64,000 bases of DNA from an uncultured Acidobacteriota bacterium (GTDB lineage Bacteria > Acidobacteriota > Blastocatellia > Pyrinomonadales > Pyrinomonadaceae): positions 1 through 64,000 of the forward strand of contig CALMPJ010000192.1 in NCBI GenBank assembly GCA_937871585.1, given 5' to 3'. The notes beneath the pieces are model-generated. The model searched no databases. It had not been told where the DNA came from and saw only the letters and a list, made by a program, of their open reading frames with translations. This document shows positions 7,915 through 17,295 of this stretch, piece by piece. The position numbers and the translations under genes were made by a program. Within the stretch, counting starts at the first letter, position 1, and every line of letters starts with the position of its first letter.

Positions 7915-8648
7915 TGAACTGTGCATATCATGGTCATAACGGCGCGACCGTTAATTGCAATGGCTGCGGCAAGCCGCTTTGCCCGGCGTGCGACCATCGC
8001 ATCAAAGGCTTTCCGTACTGCCAGGACTGTATCGTCTCGGGTGTCGAACTTCTAAGGAATCAATCGAATTCGCAATACGCTCCGTTCGTTCAAAAGCGTT
8101 CATCGCCATTCGTTGCTTCGTTGTTGTCGTTCATTTGTCCGGGCCTTGGAGCAGCGTATAACGGCCAGACCACGAAGGCACTGGTGCATTTCGCGGTGTT
8201 TGTCGGGCTATTTCAGATGGCGGTACTCACGGGAACGCCTTTGTTCGTGCTCGGATTTATGGGTATGTGGGCATTCGCACTGGTCGATTCTTGGCGAACT
8301 GCTCAAGCGATCCGTTCGGGAGTTACACCGGACGTAGCCGAAGATATATTGGTCAAGCGATTTGCCGGTAATCCGAAGCTTTGGGGCATTGTGCTTTTAG
8401 TTTTGGGAGCGGCGTTCTTGTTTCAAAAGCTCTTTCACATTGGTGCATTGATGCGAGTTGTGTTGCCGGTTTTGCTCATTGGTTTTGGTATCTATATTCT
8501 TCGCGGCTATATCTTCAAAGATAAGGCTCCTGCGTCAGATGGTCAGACCAGTTTTGCTTTGGCGACGCCCGAGGTTCGCAACGTTAGTTACGACCTCGAA
8601 CAAGATTTTGCAACGCGTTCGAGATTCGGAAATTGGCGAGAGAAGTAG
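7914..8648 (+). CDS. B-box-type zinc-finger membrane protein
   Basis: 244 residues. The N-terminal 40 residues hold a Cys/His cluster (C3, H6, C15, C18, C23, C26, H28, C36, C39) like a B-box zinc finger. From about residue 65 there are several hydrophobic segments: F-V-A-S-L-L-S-F-I-C-P-G-L-G-A-A-Y-N-G resembles a TM2-type motif (P-G-x-G-x-x-Y-x-G), and later segments resemble LiaF-type four-helix membrane modules. The start overlaps the anti-sigma stop. It probably sits in the inner membrane with its zinc domain in the cytosol and may take part in the same signalling. The exact role is unknown. Confidence 0.75.
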   Translation: MNCAYHGHNGATVNCNGCGKPLCPACDHRIKGFPYCQDCIVSGVELLRNQSNSQYAPFVQKRSSPFVASLLSFICPGLGAAYNGQTTKALVHFAVFVGLFQMAVLTGTPLFVLGFMGMWAFALVDSWRTAQAIRSGVTPDVAEDILVKRFAGNPKLWGIVLLVLGAAFLFQKLFHIGALMRVVLPVLLIGFGIYILRGYIFKDKAPASDGQTSFALATPEVRNVSYDLEQDFATRSRFGNWREK

Positions 8649-8665
8649 TTTAAGGAGATAACGCT

Positions 8666-8869
8666 ATGCCGGTTTGGATGGCAGTTGGAGCAAAATGGGG
8701 CGGCATTGTCGCATTGATCGCATTGATCGTAACGTTGGTCGAGGCATTGATCGGATTGGTCGGCATCATTGCCTTCGCAGTTAAGGCGATCGTTATCATT
8801 GCCTTCGTCGCCGTTTTCGCCGTAGTTGCCTATCTAGCATATAAGGCCTGGCGAGATCGTTCTAAATAA
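8666..8869 (+). CDS. 67-residue membrane protein
   Basis: Almost wholly hydrophobic: two membrane helices at about 10-35 and 38-60, separated by A-F-A-V-K-A, with a basic end (K-A-W-R-D-R-S-K) that should face the cytosol. A ribosome site AGGAG precedes the ATG. It is the last gene of the sigma operon, before a strong hairpin. No named family recognised. Confidence 0.7.
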   Translation: MPVWMAVGAKWGGIVALIALIVTLVEALIGLVGIIAFAVKAIVIIAFVAVFAVVAYLAYKAWRDRSK

Positions 8870-8887
8870 GGTCTGACCAATTCACAC

Positions 8888-8920
8888 TCGGATGACCGCT
8901 TGAACAGTGCGGTCATCCGA
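8888..8920 (+). terminator. terminator of the sigma operon
   Basis: A 12-bp perfect stem (tcggatgaccgc / gcggtcatccga) with a 9-nt loop, followed by tttgcctttctt. It lies 19 bp after the last gene of the operon. Confidence 0.75.
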
Positions 8921-8968
8921 TTTGCCTTTCTTGGACTAGTGTGGTTAAATTTGAGTTCCTGAATAATT

Positions 8969-9009
8969 CGTTATTGGGAAGCAATTGGTAGTTATTTCCC
9001 ACAATAACG
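8969..9009 (+). promoter_or_regulatory. AT-rich hairpin in the leader region of the M23 gene
   Basis: Left arm cgttattgggaa (8969-8980) pairs with ttcccacaataacg (8996-9009) with a 2-nt bulge. It sits about 130 bp upstream of the M23 peptidase start in a 270-bp spacer that otherwise shows nothing clear. It could be an operator or a transcript hairpin. Confidence 0.35.
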
Positions 9010-9139
9010 AGAGTTTGTTTTCAAAATATACTCTTGTTCGAGGTTTCGCGTTAGTCGCCCGCGGCTATTCTTGCGTGATTCCCTGTACTGAAACGATGGA
9101 TTTTCGGTACGAGATCATTAAAAGGAGCTTTAGAGCATA

Positions 9140-9958
9140 ATGCAGAAAAACGACAAGTTTTATACTTTTCTTTTTAAGCGTAGTAATAAAAAAGGCATTT
9201 ATATCAAGAGGTTTGCGGTTAGCAAAACCTCGGTACATTTCAGCGCAGTTGGTTTGTTTTTAGTTTTGGGAATGGCCGGTCTCGGCTTTGGTGTTAGCGG
9301 GATCTTAAGATCAGAAGTATTTGCAAAAGCAGTCGAAGCAGCTCCTGCAACCACAACCGCACAGATCGCGGCGACTCAGTCGCAGGAAACTCAATCGATA
9401 GATTATTCTCGTCCACAGGCTTCGGAAGACCTTGCTTTCAACAGCGGCGGTCCTGAGTCGCTTGATGAAAAGGACGGAGACGATTCCGCTCTTTCGGCTC
9501 AGCTCGATCAGATCGAATTGATGATGCCGAAGGACAATGTGCCTAACATGTGGGCACACTTGGGCAAGATCAACAACGAGTTTGGTTTCCGTCGCAATCC
9601 GTTTGGCGGACGTTCGTACGAGTTTCACAACGGTATGGACATCGACGGCGAACGCGGCGATAGCGTTTTTGCTCCCGGAGCAGGAACTGTTATCAAGGCT
9701 GGATGGACCGGCGGCTATGGCAACCTGATCGAGATCGACCATGGCAACGGCATAACAACTCGCTACGGTCACCTTTCGAAGATCGATGTTGCGGTTGGAG
9801 ATACCATTACGCGTGCTCAATTGATCGGGTATGTCGGTTCGACCGGACGTTCGACCGGACCGCACCTTCATTACGAACTCCGACTCAACGATCGTTCGAT
9901 CAATCCGCGACACTTCCTGCCGCAGGAGCCGATCGAGGTCGCTCGAGCTGAGAAGTAA
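9140..9958 (+). CDS. M23 family metallopeptidase, membrane-anchored
   Basis: 272 residues. A basic N-terminus and a membrane helix at about 33-55 anchor it; a low-complexity linker (60-125) leads to a complete LytM/M23 domain (135-265). The zinc ligands are H163 and D167 (HNGMD) and H244 (HLHYE); H211 (YGHLS) and H242 are the catalytic pair. All are present, so it should be an active peptidoglycan DD-endopeptidase in the periplasm. A clear ribosome site AAAGGAG precedes the ATG. It stands alone, between two terminators, just after the sigma operon; regulation by that sigma is possible but not shown. Confidence 0.9.
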   Translation: MQKNDKFYTFLFKRSNKKGIYIKRFAVSKTSVHFSAVGLFLVLGMAGLGFGVSGILRSEVFAKAVEAAPATTTAQIAATQSQETQSIDYSRPQASEDLAFNSGGPESLDEKDGDDSALSAQLDQIELMMPKDNVPNMWAHLGKINNEFGFRRNPFGGRSYEFHNGMDIDGERGDSVFAPGAGTVIKAGWTGGYGNLIEIDHGNGITTRYGHLSKIDVAVGDTITRAQLIGYVGSTGRSTGPHLHYELRLNDRSINPRHFLPQEPIEVARAEK

Positions 9959-9986
9959 ACTTTAGGTCGATTATTTGACATCAAAC

Positions 9987-10025
9987 AGCGGGACAGCTTC
10001 CAAGCTTGTCCCGCTTTTTCGTTTT
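9987..10025 (+). terminator. terminator after the M23 gene
   Basis: agcgggaca / tgtcccgct with an inner gct/agc pairing and a small bulge, followed by ttttcgtttt. It is a strong intrinsic terminator about 30 bp after the stop. Confidence 0.85.
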
Positions 10026-10095
10026 GTCTCGCAAGTAAACCACGGATATAATTATCGTTTGTGCAATAACAATTGGTTTTGGGAAAATAACTTAT

Positions 10096-12255
10096 ATGAA
10101 TAGAAAGATCCTCGTATCGTCACTACTTTTATTGGCAGTCGTCTTTTCGTCAATTTCGCCGGCGCTGGCGTTTGACGAAGGAATGTTCGCACCGTCGCAG
10201 ATCGCGTCGTTGCCTTTCAAAAAGCTCGGCTTCAAGATCAAGCCTGAGGATATATACAATCCGAACGGCGGCGGTCTGAGCGAAGCGATGGTGAGTCTCA
10301 GCATTGGATGTTCGGCGGAGCTTGTGTCGCCGGACGGTCTGATATTGACCAATCACCACTGTGGTTTCGATGGTTTGGTCAAAGCCTCGACTCCGGAAAA
10401 GGATCTGGTCGAAACCGGCTTCAATGCCGGCAGCCGTGCCGGTGAGATCGAAGCTCAAGGCTACGCAATGACCGTCACTAACCGTGTCGAAGACGTTACG
10501 GCAAAGATCAAGGCGGGAACGGAGAACCTCACAGGTGCTGACCTCGCGGCCGCGATCAAAAAGAATACGGATGCACTTACGGACGCCGAAAAAGCAAAAG
10601 CCCCGAAAGGTTCAGCGATCCGTATTCAGATGCTCAACAACGGATATTTCTATTACCTTTACCAAACGACAACGTACGAAGATATTCGGATCGTCTATGC
10701 TCCGCCGCGCAACATCGGCGTTTTTGGCGGCGATCCTGACAATTTCGAATGGACACGTCATACCGGCGACTTCACGTTCCTTCGTGCATACACGGCACCG
10801 GACGGCTCGTCGGCTAAGTTTTCAAAGAATAATGTTCCTTACAAACCAAAGCGATTCCTGACGATGAACATCGGTGGCCTCAAGGAAAACGACCTCGTTT
10901 GGGTAATGGGCTATCCGGGCGGCACGACACGTTATCGCGAAAGCTGGTCGATCGACTATGCAGAAAAGGCAAACTTTCCGTTTCTCGAAAGATGGTTGAC
11001 CGCGTTGAGCGACAGTTACCGTGCGATCGGTGCGGGCGACGAGACCAAGCGCATTGCGTTTCAAAGCGATATCGCGAGCTGGGACAATTCGCGCAAAGCC
11101 TACGGCGGCGGATATCTACAGCTCAAGCGTGTGAACGCCGTTAAACTGCGTCAGGCCGAAGAAGCAAAACTTGCGACATGGATCGCAGCCAATCCTGATC
11201 GCCAAAAGAAATACGGCAGCGTGGTCGCTGATATTAAGAAGCTTTCCGAAGAGACAAACGCAACGCAAGTTCGCGATGTATTGCTTCGCCGATTCCCGGA
11301 TCCGACCGGCTCGATGCCTGTGTTTACAGAGATCTTTACCGCAATTGCGGCGAACAAGATGATGAACGATGCCGAGCGTACGGCTAAGCTCGAAGAAGTG
11401 AAAAAAGCATATGCCGACCGCGAGCCTGCTCACGAAACGGCGATGCTCAAGTTCTTTTTGAAGGAAATGGACGCACTTCCGGCGGGGCAGAAGTTCAAGC
11501 CTGCGGAAGATCTATTCGGTTCGGTTAAAGCCCAGGCTCGTCGCAAGGCTGAGGCGGAATTCATCGAAACGATCGTCAATGGCGAATACAGCAGCCCGGA
11601 AAAGGTCGTCGGCTTATACGGTCCGCGCACGATGGAATTCAATCCTGTTCGCGAAAAGATCCTCGGATTCGCACGCGGCGTTGCCGATGCAGGTAAAGAG
11701 TTCGGTGCTCGGAACGCAAAGTTCGGAGCCTCGATCAATGGCCTGAGACTCTCGTATATGAATGCCTTGACCGAAATGAAGGGTGGCGTCGTTTATCCTG
11801 ACGCTAACTTCACGCAGCGATTCTCATATGGCAATATACAGGGCTACCAGTCACGCGAAGCGGAAATGCGTTCGCCGTTCACGACACTTCGCGGAATGAT
11901 CGAAAAAGACACCGGTGTCAATCCGTTTGATGCACCGCAGAAGTTGAAAGATCTGCAAAACGCAGGTGATTTCGGCCGTTACGGTTCGAATGGAAGTGTT
12001 GGTTTGAACTTCATCTCAACGACCGATATCATCGGCGGCAACTCAGGTTCGCCTTTGCTTAACGCAAACGGTGAACAGGTCGGTCTTTGCTTTGACGGCA
12101 ACTTCGAAGGCCTCGGCAACGATTTCTTCTACGACAAAGAGAAGAATCGTACGATCTCGGTCGATATTCGTTACGTCCTGTTTGTCACCGAAAAATTTGG
12201 CGGTGCGAAGTGGGTCGTTGACGAAATGAAGATCGTCGGTGGGCCGAAAAGCTAA
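10096..12255 (+). CDS. S46 family dipeptidyl-peptidase (DPP7-like)
   Basis: 719 residues, the usual length for S46 enzymes. A signal peptide ends at A-L-A. The chymotrypsin-like triad is present: the N-H-H-C motif at about 86-89, D225 in R-H-T-G-D-F, and S650 in G-G-N-S-G-S-P. The residue 18 positions after the serine is Gly (F-D-G-N), which in the family marks DPP7-like enzymes that prefer hydrophobic P1 residues; DPP11-like enzymes carry Arg there. It should remove dipeptides from the N-termini of peptides in the periplasm and so feed amino-acid use. It is a single gene with its own terminator. Confidence 0.92.
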   Translation: MNRKILVSSLLLLAVVFSSISPALAFDEGMFAPSQIASLPFKKLGFKIKPEDIYNPNGGGLSEAMVSLSIGCSAELVSPDGLILTNHHCGFDGLVKASTPEKDLVETGFNAGSRAGEIEAQGYAMTVTNRVEDVTAKIKAGTENLTGADLAAAIKKNTDALTDAEKAKAPKGSAIRIQMLNNGYFYYLYQTTTYEDIRIVYAPPRNIGVFGGDPDNFEWTRHTGDFTFLRAYTAPDGSSAKFSKNNVPYKPKRFLTMNIGGLKENDLVWVMGYPGGTTRYRESWSIDYAEKANFPFLERWLTALSDSYRAIGAGDETKRIAFQSDIASWDNSRKAYGGGYLQLKRVNAVKLRQAEEAKLATWIAANPDRQKKYGSVVADIKKLSEETNATQVRDVLLRRFPDPTGSMPVFTEIFTAIAANKMMNDAERTAKLEEVKKAYADREPAHETAMLKFFLKEMDALPAGQKFKPAEDLFGSVKAQARRKAEAEFIETIVNGEYSSPEKVVGLYGPRTMEFNPVREKILGFARGVADAGKEFGARNAKFGASINGLRLSYMNALTEMKGGVVYPDANFTQRFSYGNIQGYQSREAEMRSPFTTLRGMIEKDTGVNPFDAPQKLKDLQNAGDFGRYGSNGSVGLNFISTTDIIGGNSGSPLLNANGEQVGLCFDGNFEGLGNDFFYDKEKNRTISVDIRYVLFVTEKFGGAKWVVDEMKIVGGPKS

Positions 12256-12276
12256 GTACAGGCTGAAGAACTAAAT

Positions 12277-12314
12277 TGTCCGAGTCAATTTCGAGTTGGC
12301 TCGGACATTTTTTT
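12277..12314 (+). terminator. terminator after the S46 peptidase
   Basis: A 12-bp stem (tgtccgagtcaa / ttggctcggaca, one G-T pair), a 7-nt loop and seven T residues. A textbook intrinsic terminator. Confidence 0.92.
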
Positions 12315-12387
12315 GCAAGCGAAACCAAACCGCTCCGTTCATAGGTCATAAGGAGAATCTTTCCCTAGACCAAATGAGGAGCAGTTT

Positions 12388-13398
12388 ATGAAATTCAATA
12401 GTTTGCATCGCATCGGATTGGCACTCGTTTGTGCCATCGCATTTGTCGCCACGGCGGCGGCACAGACCGGAAATTACAAGCTTTCACAGGCTTACACACA
12501 CAAGAATCTCACCATCTTTCTAATTCACGGCAAGGACTCAAGCACTAAGACCAACATTATGACGCTGCAGGAAGCGATGGAAAGAAAGCTGTTCGTCGTC
12601 TATGAAACCTCGAACGTCAACGAACTCGAAGTCGAGAATCTCTCGAAAACGCAAGACGTGTTCATCCAATCCGGCGACATCGTTAAAGGCGGTAAACAGG
12701 ACCGCGTTCTGGCGATCAGCATCATCATTCCTGCACGTTCCGGCCGAGTGAAGATCGAGGCGTTCTGCGTCGAATCCGGACGTTGGAAGCAGCGTGGCGG
12801 CGAGGATGCGAACAAGTTTGACAGTTCGAACGAACGCATCGTCTCGAAGGACCTTAAGATCGCCGCAAACTCGACGCGGTCTCAGCAAGAAGTTTGGGCA
12901 AAGGTCAGCGAGGCTCAGGCAAATCTTGGCAAGAATGTCGGCGGCGATGTTGCTTCCGGTGCTTCGCGAACTAGCCTTCAGCTTAGCCTCGAAGACAAGA
13001 AGGTCGTCGCGAATATCGACGAATACGTCAAGTTTTTTGCTTCGATAGCTAACGGCAAGAGCGACGTGATCGGCTATGCATTTGCGATAAACGGCAAGAT
13101 CAATAGTGCTGACGTTTACGTAAACAACGCACTGTTCAAGAAGCTGTGGGACAAGAATCTAAAGGCTACGGCGACCGAAGCCGTGTCGCTCTCACGCGAA
13201 GTTCGTCTTGCAGAACCTGTCAAAGCTGATTCGGTCAAAGGCTTTATTGCCGACGCTGAAAAAGCTGCTGCTAGCGAACGAACGGCTGCCGGTAAAGCAA
13301 AGATCGTCAAACGAGAGGACAAAGAGAACGTTATGATCGATGCCGTCGATGAAAAGTCGAATTCAGTCGTCCATCGAAACTACGTCCGCAAGAACTAA
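12388..13398 (+). CDS. secreted ARPP-1-domain-like protein
   Basis: 336 residues with a signal peptide ending A-A-A-Q. The body resembles the ARPP-1 (DUF6569-type) domain: N-V-N-E-L-E-V-E-N-L-S, then V-F-I-Q-S-G-D-I-V-K-G-G-K-Q-D-R, then I-P-A-R-S-G-R-V-K-I-E-A-F-C-V-E and W-K-Q-R-G. The C-terminal quarter is Lys/Glu-rich and helical. The biochemical function of this family is not known to me. The ribosome site GAGGAG is 8 nt before the ATG. It is the only gene between a terminator and a convergent neighbour. Confidence 0.65.
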   Translation: MKFNSLHRIGLALVCAIAFVATAAAQTGNYKLSQAYTHKNLTIFLIHGKDSSTKTNIMTLQEAMERKLFVVYETSNVNELEVENLSKTQDVFIQSGDIVKGGKQDRVLAISIIIPARSGRVKIEAFCVESGRWKQRGGEDANKFDSSNERIVSKDLKIAANSTRSQQEVWAKVSEAQANLGKNVGGDVASGASRTSLQLSLEDKKVVANIDEYVKFFASIANGKSDVIGYAFAINGKINSADVYVNNALFKKLWDKNLKATATEAVSLSREVRLAEPVKADSVKGFIADAEKAAASERTAAGKAKIVKREDKENVMIDAVDEKSNSVVHRNYVRKN

Positions 13399-13402
13399 AA
13401 GG

Positions 13403-13423
13403 ATTGGCCTTTCCCGGGCCAAT
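13403..13423. terminator. weak bidirectional hairpin between convergent genes
   Basis: attggcc (13403-13409) and ggccaat (13417-13423) form a 7-bp stem with a 7-nt loop. On the minus strand it is followed by ccttttag. It is just past the plus-strand stop at 13398 and 90 bp past the minus-strand stop at 13513. Confidence 0.35.
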
Positions 13424-13512
13424 AAAACGAAGGGCCGTCGCGCGTGGTTTCGTCGCTGTACCACGAACGCCGGCTTTTTCGTGCTGTGAGGGAGCCGCGA
13501 GGCGGCGTGGTT

Positions 13513-16500
13513 TCAAGGCGTTGCTGTCACTTCAAGATCGACTATATCCGAAGCCAGCGTTAGCGTTCGAGCGGATACTTGATGAGTCTTGGACGTGCCT
13601 GACAAAACATATGTTTGCCCGGTGGCAACATCAAAAAATCTGAAGTATCCGAACGGATTGGTCCGTGTTATTCGGACAGTTCCGTCAAAGCCTGCGAGCG
13701 ACATCACTACATTTCCGACGCCCATTCCATTCGTCGAGACAACTCGCCCGGTTATTGTCGCATTTGCCGAGGTTGGCACTGTCGGAGCTCCAGCCGTCCA
13801 AAAGTCTGTAAAATCGACGACTCCATTGATGAGTATTGTGTTGGCGGCTGTATCGACGCACGGACTGCCGACGCCGGGGCACGGGCTGCCATTCGGGAAT
13901 GATATCGGACCGACTCCCGGCCATGTGCGGATCAGATTGTACGCAGCCTCGCCGCCATCAACGTCAGTCTGCAGGTAGGAAAAAGTAAGATCAGCGGTCA
14001 CGTCTCCGCTTTCGCTGATCTCCCAATGCCGATCGAGCGTTGTCGAATTCGGCAGCGGCGGTGTGGATGGTGCGGTGCCGTCGATCGCCTGTATTTTCAG
14101 ACTGTCTTCGGCTCCTTGAACTAAATTGACTGCTGTTACATTCGCGGTTACGGGCGAGTAGCCGGTGGCCGTGCCAACATGAAACACTCTACTCGACGGT
14201 GCCGTGAAGATGAACTTTAGATTCCCGATAACGTAACCGGTTGTTCGGGAGACGTTGCTCGGTGTCAGAGTATTTGTGTTTGTTGTTATCGTTCCTTTTT
14301 GGAGAAATAACGTATCAACGGTAGTATCTTGAGCCAACAAAAGGGTTCCGCTCGATTTGTTTACCGTCCAGCCGTTGAAATTGAACCCGCCTGTTTGCGT
14401 GAACGTCTGATCGACCGTGCCTTCGAATCGCAGACTCAGAAGAGTGTTGAAACTAAAATCGGTCATCGTGACATCTCCGTTCGCCCGAAAGCTCGGGATC
14501 GCGGGCGACGCGGGATGTTTTTCAAAGCCGCCGAACCTGAATTGGGAGCTCCCGTTCGCGGTAATCCATGAAGTTCCGTCGAGAGTTTGTAGGAATGTAG
14601 TTAGCGAAGAATCGAATCTTACATTATTGAAAACGAGCTGATTCGTGCCGACTTGAACCAAGGAAGCCGCAGGTGCGTTAAAAATAACTGTGCCGTTGTT
14701 GTGATTGAATACGGTACCGTTTATGCGAAAGTCATTGCTAATAAATGTTCGAAACGAACTTGCCCCGAATGTGCCGCCGTTCAAGAACACGTCGCCGTTC
14801 ATCGTGATCGTCGAGCCGCCGAGCGGTAATTTCTGAAAGTCGCCGCCCGTCAACGTGAATGTTCCGTCGAACGTCAGCGAAGGCGAACCGTGGAAGAATG
14901 TTCCGCCGGATTGCGAGTAGTTTCCCTGAAACATAACGCTCGTCGGCGAACAGTCAAGCGTGCCGCTCTGCAGTGTGACGAACTGAAAACTGGGCGACGA
15001 AAACGACGGCGCGACGAAGTACGCTGATGGGCTATTGATCAAGATCGATGCCGGCATTGCTCCGGCTAAGCTACCACCTGTTGAAGGGGATTGAACCGAA
15101 ACGCCGCCTGATCCGCCGTCGAATCCGGTTTCTACGTCGAAAATACCAGTAGCCGTAATTGTCTCGCCGTTTAGTTGCCCATTGATCAGGTCCAGCTTGC
15201 CTGTTACGACGATATTACTGCCTGCCGACACATTGACATTTTCTACTTCAGACGACTTGTTTACGAAGAATTCGTTGAACTGTGTGCCTGACGGTACTGA
15301 GACGATGCTGTTCGTCAAACCGTCGAACTCAACACGAGTCGGTGCTGTGAATGATATCGGGGTTGTAACCGTCAGGTTTCCGGAGACTTTTGCGGTACCG
15401 GTGCTCGAATACGTCGCGTTTGAGATACTTAGGTCGCCGAAATGCCTTTTCTGTTGAGCCGTGCCTGCGAAAGTTCCGCCAAGTATTTGAGTCACGCCGA
15501 TTACGTCGAGCAAGCCTGCCGCATAGGTCCCGCCGGATTGTTGATAATTCTGTGTGCCGCTTCCGCTGCCTACAGTTAGTAATATTGTGGGAGTCGCGTG
15601 AGAGATCGTCCCACTGTAACCGCTCAAGATCCGCAGACCGTTCACCTGAAGACTGGAATCGATGACGGCATTCTTCGAGCTCGTCGCATTGAAGTAAACG
15701 ACGAGAGTGTTGATCGGCACTACATTTCTTTGCCAGTTTGCCGCGTCAGACCAATTGTTGGTCGCACCGCCGCCGTCCCATGTGAACTCGGAGCAAGCCG
15801 AGTTGAATGTCCAATTCGCTCCGTTATTTCCGGTGTTCGTGCCGGCGAACGAGGTGATCGCGGCGGTTCCTGACTGATCTTGAACATCGGCATCCTGTAC
15901 AAAAAACGTTCCCGTGCCGCTCCAGCTGCGCTGCGTTCCATTGACCGTCGAACGGATCAGGACCAGATCCGATTCGTTGCATGAGATCGTGATACCGTCG
16001 ATGTCGATCATGCCCGCGTTGGATACGTTGCCGCCAAGGGTAATGTCACCTAAACCGTTGTTGCGCCAGACACCGCTTGCACCGACATCGACCGCTCCTG
16101 CCGTGAGATTGAATGACGCTCCCTGCGAAAACTCGCCCGAAACTATGTTCAGAGCTTGGGACGGGCCAAGCGTGAGATCGGTTGTCAGCGAAACTACGCC
16201 CGACGGCTTGTCGATAGTCCAAGCATTACTAGGTATCACACCACCAAGATTCGAGATGGCTTGATTCCCGCTTCCTGCAAACCTCATCACAGTTGTGCCG
16301 CCGTCTGCACCGGCACCGATAACGACATCACCGCGTAATTCCAGTCCATTTGTTGTAGAACTTGGAAAGCTACTGTTCACCACCCCGTTGATCATCTCAA
16401 GCTGACCATTTACCTGAAAGATTACGGGATTCGCAAAGTTGAATACTGTTGTATTACTGCCCAAGAGAAACGCGACGTTATTAAATATCTCTCGGTTACC

Positions 16501-17295
16501 GTTAGTAGTAACGGTAGCCACTCTGTCATCAGGGTTATCGAATATAACCGTACCGTTTTGATGGTTAAAGGTGCCGCCGGTCGAATGGACAAAACCGGCG
16601 CTGAATCTCGTATTCCCGGGCGACGCATTAAAGGTTCCGCCCGTTAACTGGAAGACCCCATTAATATCGACGGTTCCATTTCCGTTGAATATACCGCCCG
16701 TTTGCTGGAAATTCTGTGAGGCATTCGTAGCAAAGGTATTCAGGCCACCAGACGCATTAAAAGTTCCGTTATTAATGAAGATACCGCCGTCGAGGTCGAT
16801 CGGCCCGGTCGATCCGTTGAATGAGCCGCCGTTCAAGAACAAAAGCCGAAGGTCGGCAGTGCCGCTACTTGTGTTGAATGTTCCGCCGTTCTGAGTAATG
16901 AACTCCCCGAAAACTCCGTGGACGAAGTCGCCGTCAGAAAGAGCGAATATACCGCCGTTGATGACCAGTTGACCAAAGAATGTGGTGCTCAGTCCGGTTG
17001 CGAAAGACACGGTTCCGGCGTATCCGGCATCAAGCGTCGTTGACGAAAGCGAGTTCACGCCGGCGACAAACGTAACGTCGATAGTGCATGACTTACTGCT
17101 TGTGGAGTTGAAGATCACGCTGTCATTGATCTCGGGAACAACGTCGCCTGTCCAGTTGGCAGCTTCCGACCAATTGTTGGTTGCTCCGCCGCCGTCCCAT
17201 GTTCGAATTGCTGAAAATGCACTTTGCGTACTTAACGCAGACAGGATAATAGAAAGTATAGTCAGACTGACTTTCGTCGAGACACTTCTCGTCAT
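13513..17295 (-). CDS. giant secreted beta-repeat surface protein with a carboxypeptidase-regulatory-like C-terminus
   Basis: 1260 residues with a signal peptide. The sequence W-D-G-G-G-A-T-N-N-W-S-x-A-A-N-W occurs twice, near residues 32 and 505, marking two large modules. Between them are many short G-G-T-F-N and N-G-G-x-F repeats typical of a right-handed beta-helix, as in autotransporter-type passengers. No beta-barrel or sorting motif was seen. The last ~90 residues (A-T-I-T-G-R-V-V-S-T-N-G) form a CarboxypepD_reg-like domain closely like the end of the protein at 47354. It is probably exported and exposed at the surface. Its ATG overlaps the stop of the upstream small gene by one base (TAATG). 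Confidence 0.8.
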   Translation of the reverse strand: MTRSVSTKVSLTILSIILSALSTQSAFSAIRTWDGGGATNNWSEAANWTGDVVPEINDSVIFNSTSSKSCTIDVTFVAGVNSLSSTTLDAGYAGTVSFATGLSTTFFGQLVINGGIFALSDGDFVHGVFGEFITQNGGTFNTSSGTADLRLLFLNGGSFNGSTGPIDLDGGIFINNGTFNASGGLNTFATNASQNFQQTGGIFNGNGTVDINGVFQLTGGTFNASPGNTRFSAGFVHSTGGTFNHQNGTVIFDNPDDRVATVTTNGNREIFNNVAFLLGSNTTVFNFANPVIFQVNGQLEMINGVVNSSFPSSTTNGLELRGDVVIGAGADGGTTVMRFAGSGNQAISNLGGVIPSNAWTIDKPSGVVSLTTDLTLGPSQALNIVSGEFSQGASFNLTAGAVDVGASGVWRNNGLGDITLGGNVSNAGMIDIDGITISCNESDLVLIRSTVNGTQRSWSGTGTFFVQDADVQDQSGTAAITSFAGTNTGNNGANWTFNSACSEFTWDGGGATNNWSDAANWQRNVVPINTLVVYFNATSSKNAVIDSSLQVNGLRILSGYSGTISHATPTILLTVGSGSGTQNYQQSGGTYAAGLLDVIGVTQILGGTFAGTAQQKRHFGDLSISNATYSSTGTAKVSGNLTVTTPISFTAPTRVEFDGLTNSIVSVPSGTQFNEFFVNKSSEVENVNVSAGSNIVVTGKLDLINGQLNGETITATGIFDVETGFDGGSGGVSVQSPSTGGSLAGAMPASILINSPSAYFVAPSFSSPSFQFVTLQSGTLDCSPTSVMFQGNYSQSGGTFFHGSPSLTFDGTFTLTGGDFQKLPLGGSTITMNGDVFLNGGTFGASSFRTFISNDFRINGTVFNHNNGTVIFNAPAASLVQVGTNQLVFNNVRFDSSLTTFLQTLDGTSWITANGSSQFRFGGFEKHPASPAIPSFRANGDVTMTDFSFNTLLSLRFEGTVDQTFTQTGGFNFNGWTVNKSSGTLLLAQDTTVDTLFLQKGTITTNTNTLTPSNVSRTTGYVIGNLKFIFTAPSSRVFHVGTATGYSPVTANVTAVNLVQGAEDSLKIQAIDGTAPSTPPLPNSTTLDRHWEISESGDVTADLTFSYLQTDVDGGEAAYNLIRTWPGVGPISFPNGSPCPGVGSPCVDTAANTILINGVVDFTDFWTAGAPTVPTSANATITGRVVSTNGMGVGNVVMSLAGFDGTVRITRTNPFGYFRFFDVATGQTYVLSGTSKTHQVSARTLTLASDIVDLEVTATP

